NCBI RefSeq assembly: GCF_000423825.1
Contig: NZ_AUIS01000005.1
Coordinates: 124,001-188,000 of the forward strand
Length of the DNA stretch: 64,000 nucleotides
Source of the DNA: Thermithiobacillus tepidarius DSM 3134
GTDB taxonomy: Bacteria; Pseudomonadota; Gammaproteobacteria; Acidithiobacillales; Thermithiobacillaceae
Reading direction: 5' to 3'
Part shown: positions 8,732 to 15,781 of the stretch, in pieces
Position numbering within the stretch: the stretch's first letter is position 1
Layout of the letters: each line of letters begins with the position of its first letter
Made by a program: the position numbers and the translations under genes
Notes under the pieces: model-generated
What the model was told of the DNA's origin: nothing
The model's database searches: none
The model's input: only the letters and a program-made list of their open reading frames with translations

Positions 8732-9298
8732 ATGAACACACGGAATCTACTTGTTCTGCCAGATGATTTGCCGGTCCCTGAAGATGATGGTGCATGCGCC
8801 CATCTGGAAGGGATGAATATGCCTACCATCGCTCTGGCAAGTACTTCAGGCGCCAAGATAAACCTTGGGCTTGAGGATGGAATATCCGTCGTTTATTTTT
8901 ACCCCATGACCGGGAGGCCGGATGCACCTCCGATGGTTGGTTGGAACGAGATCCCTGGCGCAAGAGGGTGTACGCCACAATCCTGTTCGTTTCGTGACCA
9001 TCATTCTGACCTTCTCAATATAGGGGCCAAGGTATACGGCGTCAGCTCGCAATCATCGGAAGACCAGAAAGAAGCTGTTCAGCGCCTCCATTTGCCTTTT
9101 GAGTTATTGAGCGACAGCAGCTTTGAGTTGGCAACCGCATTGAGGCTGCCTACGTTCAAATACAACTCCTTACGCCTCATCAAAAGGCTCACCCTCATTA
9201 TTAAAAACGGTTCGATACGCAAAGTGTTCTATCCAGTTTTTCCGCCAAACGAAAATGCCGCCAATGTCATCGCTTGGCTTCAGAAAAACGATGCCTAA
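8732..9298 (+). CDS. Cassette-encoded peroxiredoxin (AhpC/TSA, PrxQ-like)
   Basis: 188 residues. VVYFYPMTGRP (53-63), GARGCTPQSCSFRD with C80 and C85, and KVYGVSSQSSEDQKE identify a thioredoxin-fold peroxiredoxin. The cysteine in the TPxxC position (C85) is the likely peroxidatic residue, with C80 five residues earlier as in some Prx proteins. It would reduce hydrogen or organic peroxides in the cytoplasm with thiol reductants. The start is 19 bp after the attC core, with AAGGAA upstream. Its TAA lies inside the next attC, the usual cassette geometry. Confidence 0.85.
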   Translation: MNTRNLLVLPDDLPVPEDDGACAHLEGMNMPTIALASTSGAKINLGLEDGISVVYFYPMTGRPDAPPMVGWNEIPGARGCTPQSCSFRDHHSDLLNIGAKVYGVSSQSSEDQKEAVQRLHLPFELLSDSSFELATALRLPTFKYNSLRLIKRLTLIIKNGSIRKVFYPVFPPNENAANVIAWLQKNDA

Positions 9299-9370
9299 CA
9301 CTGCATTCCACCCGACCCACTACAGAGGGCTTAGCCCGCTTCCGTGGTCGGGTGAATTTGAACGTTAGGG
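9293..9370 (+). repeat. attC site 2
   Basis: GCCTAAC (9293-9299) and GTTAGGG (9364-9370) bound a 78-bp site. The arms CACCCGACCAC-like and GTGGTCGGGTG pair well, and the central TACAGAGGGCTTAGCCCGCT also occurs in the attC at 11120. The upstream gene's stop codon is contained in the inverse core. Confidence 0.9.
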
Positions 9371-9382
9371 CTTAAGGACATA

Positions 9383-10234
9383 ATGGCAACGTGGTTCGAA
9401 CAAAACGCAGTTGATCTGATCGGCCATGCTTTGACGGTTGTTGGAATCGTTGCTGCCGCCGTAACTGTAGTCTGGCAGCTTGGTCGCCAACATAAGAGTT
9501 CACTCATGCTCCAGCGAGATAACGCCAGAGAAGAACTGAAGCTTCGGTTGCATGAAATTCTTACCAAAAAGGTAAGAAAGTTATCGAACGCAAATGTCCA
9601 CGCGGCCATGTACGCGTACATGATTCCGTTCAACGTCGAGAATTATCAAAGGCAAATTGCACAGGGGTTGCAACCGGCCCCTATTAAGGAGCGTGCGCCG
9701 GAATTTTCACGGCTACATACAGAAGCAAACAATGCGCTTATTGAACTCATCCAGGAATTTGAGGCTTGGTCCATAGCTTTTCCTGGTATTGAGGTCTTTC
9801 AGGTAGCATTGAACGCCGCGAATCATGATGCTCGGGAAGCGTTTGTCCCATTGTTTACCGCACTCCTTCGGGTGCTGCCCATGGACCCGCCGGAAAACGC
9901 GCCACCGAACATGCCGAGACCTCTAGTGCCCGGTCCGATATCCAAGGATGAGTATGAACAGTTAAAAATATTGGTGGGGAGGTACAAGGAAGCGATGGAT
10001 GACATCGGCAGTTATGTTCATGATCTTACTATTGAGTCGCAAAACAAGCTGTTATCAGGTCTTTTCGAGCGTCGCGTACCTCTGAGGCAACCAATCGATC
10101 CGAAACTAAAAGTAATTACCACCCACCCGGAAAAGGCTGAGCAATTGTTGCGCTATTTTGAGAATGAGACACCCTGGGGGAAATCTAAACGTGACACGGA
10201 AGCTAGCGTCAAGGCAAAGCTTGGGGAGCCCTAA
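9383..10234 (+). CDS. Cassette-encoded membrane-anchored protein, unknown
   Basis: 283 residues, beginning 12 bp after the attC core. One N-terminal hydrophobic helix (about 10-32, LIGHALTVVGIVAAAVTVVW) is followed by a charged, coiled-coil-prone stretch (RDNAREELKLRLHEILTKK) and a long soluble helical region. A Pro-rich segment (DPPENAPPNMPRP) lies near residue 175. The topology suggests a short periplasmic tail and a cytoplasmic body, or the reverse. The cassette gene at 11206 has the same plan but no clear sequence match. No family recognised. Confidence 0.75.
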   Translation: MATWFEQNAVDLIGHALTVVGIVAAAVTVVWQLGRQHKSSLMLQRDNAREELKLRLHEILTKKVRKLSNANVHAAMYAYMIPFNVENYQRQIAQGLQPAPIKERAPEFSRLHTEANNALIELIQEFEAWSIAFPGIEVFQVALNAANHDAREAFVPLFTALLRVLPMDPPENAPPNMPRPLVPGPISKDEYEQLKILVGRYKEAMDDIGSYVHDLTIESQNKLLSGLFERRVPLRQPIDPKLKVITTHPEKAEQLLRYFENETPWGKSKRDTEASVKAKLGEP

Positions 10235-10287
10235 CAATCGCTTCGAGAGGGACTCGCTACGTCGGCGCTTCGTGCGAAATGCATGAA
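10229..10287 (+). repeat. attC site 3, truncated
   Basis: CCCTAACAATCGCTTCGAGA is the same left arm as attC site 1 (8633), preceded by the stop of the 9383 gene. After about 35 bp the resemblance stops and no partner GTTRRRY core follows; at 10288 a terminal-inverted-repeat element begins. The site therefore appears to have lost its right half. Confidence 0.7.
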
Positions 10288-10400
10288 ATGGGGTCAGGTC
10301 TCACATTTTACATCTTTCTGTTGTACCTACTGGACCGATCTCTACAGAAAGTGGGGACCCGGCTGGCCGCGGTGTAGGAATGTTAGACCTGACCCCACTG
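10288..10400. mobile_element. Short terminal-inverted-repeat element, copy 1
   Basis: About 113 bp with ends TGGGGTCAGGTCTCACATTT and, on the other strand, GTGGGGTCAGGTCTAACATT. The core GGGGTCAGGTCT is exact in both ends. It encodes nothing. Internal GACCCGGCTGGC is shared with the second copy at 13581. Ends of the GGGGTCAG type are common next to REP-associated tyrosine (Y1) transposase systems, so it may be moved in trans by such an enzyme; this is inference. It lies at the broken edge of attC site 3. Confidence 0.65.
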
Positions 10401-10474
10401 ACCGAAGATTGGTATAGCGCTTTTCGTGTTCGCGTCTGTCGCGTAGAGCGCGAGCATGGTTTCTGAAATTCGCT
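10401..10474 (+). pseudogene. Remnant 3' end of a lost cassette gene
   Basis: Between the repeat element and the next attC a reading frame reads TEDWYSAFRVRVCRVEREHGF and then TGA, ending just before the GCCCAAC inverse core at 10475. Position and stop placement suit the tail of a cassette gene whose body was removed when the repeat element arrived. The fragment is too short to identify. Confidence 0.4.
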
Positions 10475-10543
10475 GCCCAACCCATCATTCCAGTGGACTG
10501 CCAAAAGCTTCGCTTTTGCCGCTGCTGAACTCACATGTTGGGC
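10475..10543 (+). repeat. attC site 4
   Basis: GCCCAAC (10475-10481) and GTTGGGC (10537-10543) are exact complements, 69 bp apart end to end. A central hairpin GCCAAAAGC-TTC-GCTTTTGCC forms the variable terminal structure. It ends the cassette remnant and precedes the kinase-like gene. Confidence 0.8.
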
Positions 10544-10546
10544 GGC

Positions 10547-11113
10547 ATGGAGAGCAGATCAGTGAGCAAAATGCCTGAGATGAGGCGAGTTGCAGTTTTT
10601 GGCAATGCTGGCGGCGGCAAATCAACGCTAGCTCGGCAACTGGCCAGCATTACCCGCTTGCCGCTGCACTCACTCGACACCATCAAATACAAGCCTGGTG
10701 GCGGTGAGGTGCCTCACAACGAGTACCTTCGGATTCATTCCGAACTCATACGCGGAGACAGGTGGATCATTGACGGGTTCGGCTGCGTGCCATCCGCCTG
10801 GGAACGTTTCTCGGCTGCTGACACGTTGATCTACGTCGACCTACCTCTATTCACGCATTACGTCTGGGTGACAAAGCGTCTTGTAAAGGGTCTTGTCGTC
10901 ACGCCCGAGGGGTGGCCTGAGAATAGTCCGATATGGCGCGGCACATTGAACAGCTATCGCGTACTTCGGCTCTGTCATGAAAAATTGACACCCAAATACC
11001 GGCAGTTGGTTGCAGAGCAGACCACTCACAAGCGAGTGCATCACTTGACATCGCCTAAGGCCATGAAGACTTTTGTTCGGGCTATTACCGATGAATATTC
11101 CGGTATCCGGTGA
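10547..11113 (+). CDS. Cassette-encoded P-loop kinase-like protein (FlaR/adenylate-kinase type)
   Basis: 188 residues from ATG 10547; an alternative in-frame ATG at 10571 would begin MPEMRRVAVFG and fit the family better. The Walker A motif GNAGGGKST is followed by LPLHSLDTIKYKPG and DRWIIDGFG, the layout of small P-loop proteins annotated as DNA topology modulation (FlaR-related) or adenylate-kinase-like. DTLIYVDLPL is the likely Walker B strand. These proteins bind ATP; the true substrate is generally unproved. It begins 3 bp after an attC core and ends just before the next. Confidence 0.75.
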   Translation: MESRSVSKMPEMRRVAVFGNAGGGKSTLARQLASITRLPLHSLDTIKYKPGGGEVPHNEYLRIHSELIRGDRWIIDGFGCVPSAWERFSAADTLIYVDLPLFTHYVWVTKRLVKGLVVTPEGWPENSPIWRGTLNSYRVLRLCHEKLTPKYRQLVAEQTTHKRVHHLTSPKAMKTFVRAITDEYSGIR

Positions 11114-11119
11114 AATGAC

Positions 11120-11197
11120 GCCCAACCCTGCGCTCCAGCCGACCGGCTACAGAGGGCTTTGCCCGCTTCCGCCGTCGGCTGAGCTGGTGCGTTAGGT
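11120..11197 (+). repeat. attC site 5
   Basis: GCCCAAC (11120-11126) to GTTAGGT (11191-11197), 78 bp. The arms CAGCCGACCGGC and GCCGTCGGCTG pair, and the centre TACAGAGGGCTTTGCCCGCT is nearly identical to attC site 2, so these two cassettes probably share an origin of their recombination sites. Confidence 0.9.
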
Positions 11198-11205
11198 TTC
11201 ACAAA

Positions 11206-11787
11206 GTGGATACCGCTACCGTTGGCCTTGTCGGTGCAGTCCTTGGTGCCGCTGGTGCGCTCTCAACAGTCTTCTTAACGCATCGCTTCACACAGAAGCG
11301 AGAAGAACAGAAGTACGAGCGAGAGCGAGAACAAGAAAATGATCGCTGGTTGAGAGATCAAAGGCAGACGTGCTATCACAACGCTGTCAAATATCTAATT
11401 CGAGTGCGTGCTATTGGTGCCTACGTCAAGAACACCAAGACAGTCAAACTTCCCGAAGATGCACCGCTTAGTTGGTACGACGACATTTCTGAGGCAAATG
11501 CTTGGCTAACGTCGTTGCACTACTACTGCGGTGATGACTACCACGACGACATTGGTGAGGTGTCTACTGAATTCCTGAACCTCTCCAACTGGCTAATAGG
11601 CTTCCGCCCGACGGGCACCATTTCCAAGAAACAGTTTTTGCATATTCTTTCGTCGGACGGCAAGCTTGACTACCAAGAGTTTGTGGACCTCATGCTTCAA
11701 ATAGAAAACGTTATTTCCAATTGTGCCCGCCAGGAGTTCAAGCTTGGCCCAAGACCGGAATTTTCTTCGCTGCAAAATGAGATATAA
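11206..11787 (+). CDS. Cassette-encoded membrane-anchored coiled-coil protein, unknown
   Basis: 193 residues from GTG 11206, 8 bp after the attC core. An N-terminal transmembrane helix (about 5-25, VGLVGAVLGAAGALSTVFL) leads into a highly charged coiled-coil-like stretch (KREEQKYEREREQENDRW, about 31-48). The C-terminal part is soluble and acidic (YYCGDDYHDDIGEVS). The plan matches the 9383 cassette gene. The stop is inside or beside the next attC. No family recognised. Confidence 0.7.
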   Translation: MDTATVGLVGAVLGAAGALSTVFLTHRFTQKREEQKYEREREQENDRWLRDQRQTCYHNAVKYLIRVRAIGAYVKNTKTVKLPEDAPLSWYDDISEANAWLTSLHYYCGDDYHDDIGEVSTEFLNLSNWLIGFRPTGTISKKQFLHILSSDGKLDYQEFVDLMLQIENVISNCARQEFKLGPRPEFSSLQNEI

Positions 11788-11846
11788 CCTTACAGTCGAG
11801 TGGCCTGTGCGAAAAGCTGCACAGGCCACTCGCTTCCACGTTAGAA
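11782..11846 (+). repeat. attC site 6 (degenerate cores, long stem)
   Basis: The inverse core is degenerate (ATATAAC) and the core is GTTAGAA (11840-11846). Between them GAGTGGCCTGTGC and GCACAGGCCACTC form an exact 13-bp stem. The site separates two + strand genes as the others do. Confidence 0.7.
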
Positions 11847-11850
11847 CTTC

Positions 11851-12558
11851 ATGACACAGAATGGCTTCGTAAAAGTAAGCTTTGGCAAGGCAGAGTTATC
11901 CGCCTTTAAAAGTGCCGTCTTACGGAACAGGCCTTACCAGGAGCGCGTCAGTATCGCCCTGGCGATTCGTCTGGCCAATGCCTCCGCTGAAAACATTGAT
12001 GTCTTCTCCGTCTTAGATGAGCTCGACTATCTGGAGGGCATCAAGTCGTCATCCCGAATAAAGAAAGAGGCACAATTTCGGAAGCCACCACTTCAAGGCT
12101 TTTGGCACAAGCATTTCTTCTCAGCAAGGCACCTCATCAAGAATGTGAGCGTTCGTTGGAATCTTGAAAGCGGCAACAAGGATCTTTCAGTAATGATTGA
12201 GGACGTTGCAAACGAGTATGGAGAAGACCCGGATCTATGGCCAAACGTACTGACACATCGACTCGTAGTTGAAGGATTTGAAGATCGGGCCAGCCGTGGC
12301 TTAACTGGCGATTGGATCGTTTACGCAAAGCATGAAGAGCAGAATTTTACCTTGACCTTGCGACTCACAATGAAGGGCTTCAACCTGAGCAGTTGCTTCA
12401 AAAGCTACGAAATGGATGCCATACAGAATTCTCGTTCATCTTTGATTGAGAAGATTCTAGCTAGTCGTTCAACGGGACTGCCTTCGGCCAGCCACTTAAC
12501 TCTAACGTTATGCTCCAGGATGGGGAAATGCCGTACCAAACACGAATTGAAAATATAG
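11851..12558 (+). CDS. Cassette-encoded protein of unknown function reading through its attC
   Basis: 235 residues from ATG 11851, 4 bp after the attC core. The first about 200 residues look like a folded soluble protein (VSIALAIRLANAS, ENIDVFSVLDELDYLEG). The last about 33 residues are translated from the attC at 12454-12513 and from the start of the next gene, with which it overlaps by tens of bases, because the usual stop in the attC inverse core is absent. The native tail was probably shorter. No family recognised. Confidence 0.65.
   Translation: MTQNGFVKVSFGKAELSAFKSAVLRNRPYQERVSIALAIRLANASAENIDVFSVLDELDYLEGIKSSSRIKKEAQFRKPPLQGFWHKHFFSARHLIKNVSVRWNLESGNKDLSVMIEDVANEYGEDPDLWPNVLTHRLVVEGFEDRASRGLTGDWIVYAKHEEQNFTLTLRLTMKGFNLSSCFKSYEMDAIQNSRSSLIEKILASRSTGLPSASHLTLTLCSRMGKCRTKHELKI
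12454..12513 (+). repeat. attC site 7 (mutated inverse core)
   Basis: The right half TTAACTCTAACGTTATGC ends in core GTTATGC (12507-12513). The left half contains TCGTTCAACGGGACTGCC, a typical attC left arm, preceded by ATTCTAGC where CCTAAC would be expected. TTCGGCC forms the loop. The altered left core removes the stop that normally ends the upstream gene. Confidence 0.6.
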
Positions 12559-13061
12559 ATCTCGCGGATGTGCCATTTGCGGATGATCTTTTGGAGGCGT
12601 TCGACGAGCGATGTTTTCAAATTGTTGAGACCTTTTTGGGCTCTGTTGATTTGTCTAAAGTTCGAGGCTGTTATCACCCTGACTACGCCGGGATGACTTG
12701 GGGCCAACTAAAGCCAGTGCTGGGTTCCGTAGAGGGTGATAGGAACGATCCGAAAGTTGCGTTTCAATCTCTGAAGCGGGCCGTCGACAATGCAAAAGAC
12801 CTTCATCGAAATCCGGACTGCTACCTAGGCAAAGACGAAAAGGACCATTGGTCATTTTATGAGCTCTCTGGGGAATACTTCATAAGCTCGGGAGTGCATA
12901 GAACGGTAATCGGAAGATTCTTCTTCTGGTTGAATGGTCTGCCTCCGCTAGTTCATGGGGTCTCCGTTACACGCCTGAAGGCTGCTACCCCCAAAATGGT
13001 TGTAGAAGATGAACGTCAGCTCAGCATTGCAGAGAGGATCAAGCATGCTCTTTTTGGATAA
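12528..13061 (+). CDS. Cassette-encoded protein of unknown function
   Basis: 177 residues from ATG 12528, chosen because AGGATGGGG stands just upstream; ATG 12510, inside the attC core, is in frame and adds six residues. The sequence is soluble with aromatic-rich stretches (GCYHPDYAGMTWGQLK, HWSFYELSGEYFISSG, RFFFWLNGLPPLVHG). It ends just before the attC at 13063. No domain recognised. Confidence 0.65.
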   Translation: MPYQTRIENIDLADVPFADDLLEAFDERCFQIVETFLGSVDLSKVRGCYHPDYAGMTWGQLKPVLGSVEGDRNDPKVAFQSLKRAVDNAKDLHRNPDCYLGKDEKDHWSFYELSGEYFISSGVHRTVIGRFFFWLNGLPPLVHGVSVTRLKAATPKMVVEDERQLSIAERIKHALFG

Positions 13062-13062
13062 A

Positions 13063-13131
13063 GCATAACACTGCACTTCAGCCGACATTGGACCGCTCCG
13101 CAGCCCTCTGCCGCTGAGCTTGGCGTTGTGC
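13063..13131 (+). repeat. attC site 8
   Basis: GCATAAC (13063-13069) to GTTGTGC (13125-13131), 69 bp. CTGCACTTCAGCCGAC in the left arm resembles attC sites 2 and 5. The arms CACTTCAGC and GCTGAGCTTGG pair imperfectly. Confidence 0.75.
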
Positions 13132-13156
13132 ACCCTTTATCAGATAGGAGTCTTTT

Positions 13157-13570
13157 GTGAATGCAAAGTATTCTGGGCAGTGTCTTTGTGGGGAGATAAG
13201 CTATTCAGTTGATATTGAGCCAGTGTTTGCTGGAAATTGTCATTGCAAAGACTGTCAAAGGTCATCAGGCAGTGCATTCATTCCAGCGATGATTTTTCCT
13301 GAAAAAGATGTTGTTGTTTCAGGTGAAGTAAAATACTTCGAGTCTCAGGCAGACAGCGGAAATATGCACAAAAGAGGTTTTTGCCCGAATTGTGGCTCTC
13401 AATTGTTTGCTCGATTCAGCAATATGCCAGGAATGCTGGGTATAAAGGCTGGAACTTTAAATGACTCATCGAATTATGTTCCAAAGTTAGATTTCCATGT
13501 GGGTAGTGCTGCACCTTGGGACTTTATGAACCCAGAGCTACCTAAAAAGCAAGGGACAGCACAAGGCTAA
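13157..13570 (+). CDS. Cassette-encoded GFA/CENP-V-type zinc protein
   Basis: 137 residues from GTG 13157, with AGGAG about 9 bp upstream. CLCGEISYSV, CHCKDCQRSSGS and FCPNCGSQLF give the cysteine pattern of the GFA family: C9 and C11, C28, C30 and C33, C76 and C79. The fold binds one or two zinc ions. The family name comes from glutathione-dependent formaldehyde-activating enzyme, but most members have no proved reaction. It is the last cassette seen; no attC follows, and a repeat element begins 10 bp after the stop. Confidence 0.85.
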   Translation: MNAKYSGQCLCGEISYSVDIEPVFAGNCHCKDCQRSSGSAFIPAMIFPEKDVVVSGEVKYFESQADSGNMHKRGFCPNCGSQLFARFSNMPGMLGIKAGTLNDSSNYVPKLDFHVGSAAPWDFMNPELPKKQGTAQG

Positions 13571-13580
13571 GGAAGCGCGA

Positions 13581-13695
13581 AACAGGGTCAGGTCTAACAT
13601 TCCTACACCCTTCGGCTACATTTCCTGCGTGGCTCGACCGTCAAAAAGTTGCGACCCGGCTGGCGATGGTGCAGGAATCTGACAACTGATCCTGT
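13581..13695. mobile_element. Short terminal-inverted-repeat element, copy 2
   Basis: About 115 bp. The left end AACAGGGTCAGGTCTAACAT and the complement of the right end AACAGGATCAGTTGTCAGAT are imperfect inverted repeats continuing to CCTACACC/CCTGCACC. GACCCGGCTGGC inside is shared with copy 1 at 10288. It replaces the attC expected after the GFA cassette gene and marks the right edge of the low-GC island. Confidence 0.65.
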
Positions 13696-13749
13696 TGACG
13701 GACTGAGCCAATCCAGCCCGGCGGCCAAGGAACCTAAACAAAAACACCC

Positions 13750-14562
13750 CTACCTTACCCCCACCCCCAAGCGGGCAGGCCAGTGGATCTCCACCGGGCC
13801 TGCGCCGAATTCGCTTTCGAGCCTCGCCACGAGCTCCTTGGAGAGCGCTTCCCACTCAGCGGGAGGGAGCTTCTGCTTCAGGAGCGCCACCGGGGCGGAG
13901 CTGCGTACGTTGGACTCCCAGAAGGCGTGTATGGAGGGGTAGGCGTTGCGGTGCGCGGTGGTGTGGATCTCGACTTCGTGAAAGCCCGCGTCCGTCATTT
14001 CCAGCCGGAATTCCTCGACATCGGCCAGCGGCCCTTTCCCTGATGCGAACGGCAGGCCGGGCAGGCAGGCGCGCAGGGTGTCGAAGAGGGCGGCCATGAG
14101 CGGGACCTGATCGAGGGGCGCCCAGCTGGATACCACGGCGCGGCGGCCGGGACGCAGCACGCGCGCGAGTTCGCGGAAGCCCGCCGCCCGGTCCGGGAAG
14201 AACATCAGGCCGAACATGGAGAAGGCGGCGTCGAAGCTGGCCTCGGCAAAGGGCAGGGACTGGGCGTCGGCCTGGTGGATGTCGACATTGCCGATCCCCG
14301 CTTCGGCGGCGCGGCGGCGCAGTTGCGCCACCATGGCTTCGGCGAAGTCCACGGCGACCACGCGCTCCGCCGCCGCGGCCACCTGCAGCGACAGCGTGCC
14401 CGGACCGGCGGCCACGTCGAGCACGTGGGCCCGGGCGGGCAGCCGGCCGAGCGCGATGGCATCGCGGGCGTAAAGGGCAAAGATCGGCAGCAGATCGGCC
14501 ACGTAGCCGGCGGCGATGGTGTTCCAGGGGCCGGGCTGGGCCAGGGGGCTGGGTTGCGGCAT
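13750..14562 (-). CDS. Class I SAM-dependent methyltransferase
   Basis: 270 residues. HVLDVAAGPGTLSLQVA is motif I of a Rossmann methyltransferase; VVAVDFAEAMV follows with the acidic SAM-ribose residue, then ADAQSLPFAEASFDAAFSMFGLMFFPD and RELARVLRPGRRAVVSSW. This is the Methyltransf_11/ubiE-like layout for small molecules. The substrate is unknown. It starts 45 bp downstream of the MAPEG gene on the same strand, so the two may be co-transcribed. Base composition is back to that of the flanks. Confidence 0.85.
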   Translation of the reverse strand: MPQPSPLAQPGPWNTIAAGYVADLLPIFALYARDAIALGRLPARAHVLDVAAGPGTLSLQVAAAAERVVAVDFAEAMVAQLRRRAAEAGIGNVDIHQADAQSLPFAEASFDAAFSMFGLMFFPDRAAGFRELARVLRPGRRAVVSSWAPLDQVPLMAALFDTLRACLPGLPFASGKGPLADVEEFRLEMTDAGFHEVEIHTTAHRNAYPSIHAFWESNVRSSAPVALLKQKLPPAEWEALSKELVARLESEFGAGPVEIHWPARLGVGVR

Positions 14563-14607
14563 GGCGGCTGTCCTGTAAAACGTGTGGCTTGAGGGCGATG
14601 CTGCGCG

Positions 14608-15024
14608 TCAGGCGAGAAAGTGCGCCAGGAAACGGACGGTCCAATAGGCGGCGATGGCGTACTGGATCAGGAAAAAGCCGAAGCGGATCAACACCGCGGC
14701 GGCGCTGGTGGACAGCAGGTGGACCGTGGACTGGGCGATGCGGCTGGCCAGCAGCACGAGCGCCAGGGGGTCGGTGATGCCGGTGGTGTCGGTGGCGAGG
14801 GCGAGCAGGAGCAGGCCGCCGATGAAGGGAAAGCTCTCGTAGACGTTGGCGTGGGCCCGGCACAGCCGGCCCGAGAACGGCGAGACGTCCGAGCCGTCGG
14901 GACGGAAGCTGTTGGCCGGCTTGTTCTGCAGGACCGAGACCGACACGCGCAGCACGGCGATCCCTCCCAGGAGCAGCAAGGTCCAAGCAATGTAGCCAAG
15001 CAGCGCGATCGCGGTGGCGTTCAT
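14608..15024 (-). CDS. MAPEG-family integral membrane protein
   Basis: 138 residues with four predicted membrane helices (about 5-27, 65-82, 86-107 and 112-135). RVSVSVLQNKPANSF and RAHANVYESFPFI are MAPEG landmarks (RAxxNxxE with a Pro nearby). MAPEG proteins act on eicosanoids or glutathione in eukaryotes; bacterial ones may have glutathione transferase or peroxidase activity. The next gene downstream is a methyltransferase. A Shine-Dalgarno GGAGGA stands upstream of the ATG. Confidence 0.85.
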   Translation of the reverse strand: MNATAIALLGYIAWTLLLLGGIAVLRVSVSVLQNKPANSFRPDGSDVSPFSGRLCRAHANVYESFPFIGGLLLLALATDTTGITDPLALVLLASRIAQSTVHLLSTSAAAVLIRFGFFLIQYAIAAYWTVRFLAHFLA

Positions 15025-15154
15025 CGATCCTCCTCCGTGTTGTTATTGTCGCCGTGGACGCAGGCCGTGCCGCGTCATCCGAGTATAGCCGGGCCGGACG
15101 GACTTGGGCTGATCCTGGCTCGGCGCCGGCGATGGAGGGAGGATGCGGCCAGGC

Positions 15155-15715
15155 TCAATGGCTGGCCTTGCCGAGCTTGGGACAGGGCCGGTCCGCCAGC
15201 CGGGTGTCGCAGACCTGCACGGAGCGGAGATAACGGGTCCACTGCACGACCTGCGCTTTGGACGGCTCGAATTTGAAGGCTTTCTGCACGAGGTAGAAGC
15301 TGTCGTTGCCCTGGATGGCCTTGAACCAGGTGTTTTCGGGCTTGCCCGTGCTCCGGTTGAGCGGGCAGTGCTGGATCCAGACGGCGAACGGGTAGCCGTT
15401 CTCGCGCCCCTCGGCGACGCTGGCGAAGGTGGCGCCTGGACAGGAGCCGGTCCACAGCGTTTGCATGCGGTCGCGGAAGCCTTGGGGCGTGGCGCTTTTC
15501 AGGGACAGGAAGATCTGGGTGGTGAGCATTTCCGACCAGTCGTGCACGGACTCGCCTCGGGGCACCATTTCGGTGAGGAGCATGTTGCCCTTGCGGGCCT
15601 GGAAATCGATTTTGTAGCCCGGCGGCAGGTCCTGGATGAGGTTTTCATCCTGCAGTTGCGCCCAGGATGTTTGCGCGGCCAGCAGCAGCGCGGCCATGAG
15701 CAGGAAGAGTCGCAT
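15155..15715 (-). CDS. Exported protein of unknown function
   Basis: 186 residues. The chosen ATG at 15715 gives a clean signal peptide (MRLFLLMAALLLAAQTSWAQ, cleavage after SWA). The mature part has IDFQARKGNMLLTEMVP, a TGSCPGATF segment, WIQHCPLN and VQVCDTRLADRPCPK; the four or more cysteines suggest disulfides in the periplasm. A GG-A-G type ribosome binding site precedes the start. No family name can be given with confidence. Confidence 0.75.
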   Translation of the reverse strand: MRLFLLMAALLLAAQTSWAQLQDENLIQDLPPGYKIDFQARKGNMLLTEMVPRGESVHDWSEMLTTQIFLSLKSATPQGFRDRMQTLWTGSCPGATFASVAEGRENGYPFAVWIQHCPLNRSTGKPENTWFKAIQGNDSFYLVQKAFKFEPSKAQVVQWTRYLRSVQVCDTRLADRPCPKLGKASH

Positions 15716-15781
15716 GCAGCCTCCAGAAAAGTAAGGATGAAAAGCGTACCGCATCGGTGCGGTCCGCCGCGCGAGGGCGCC

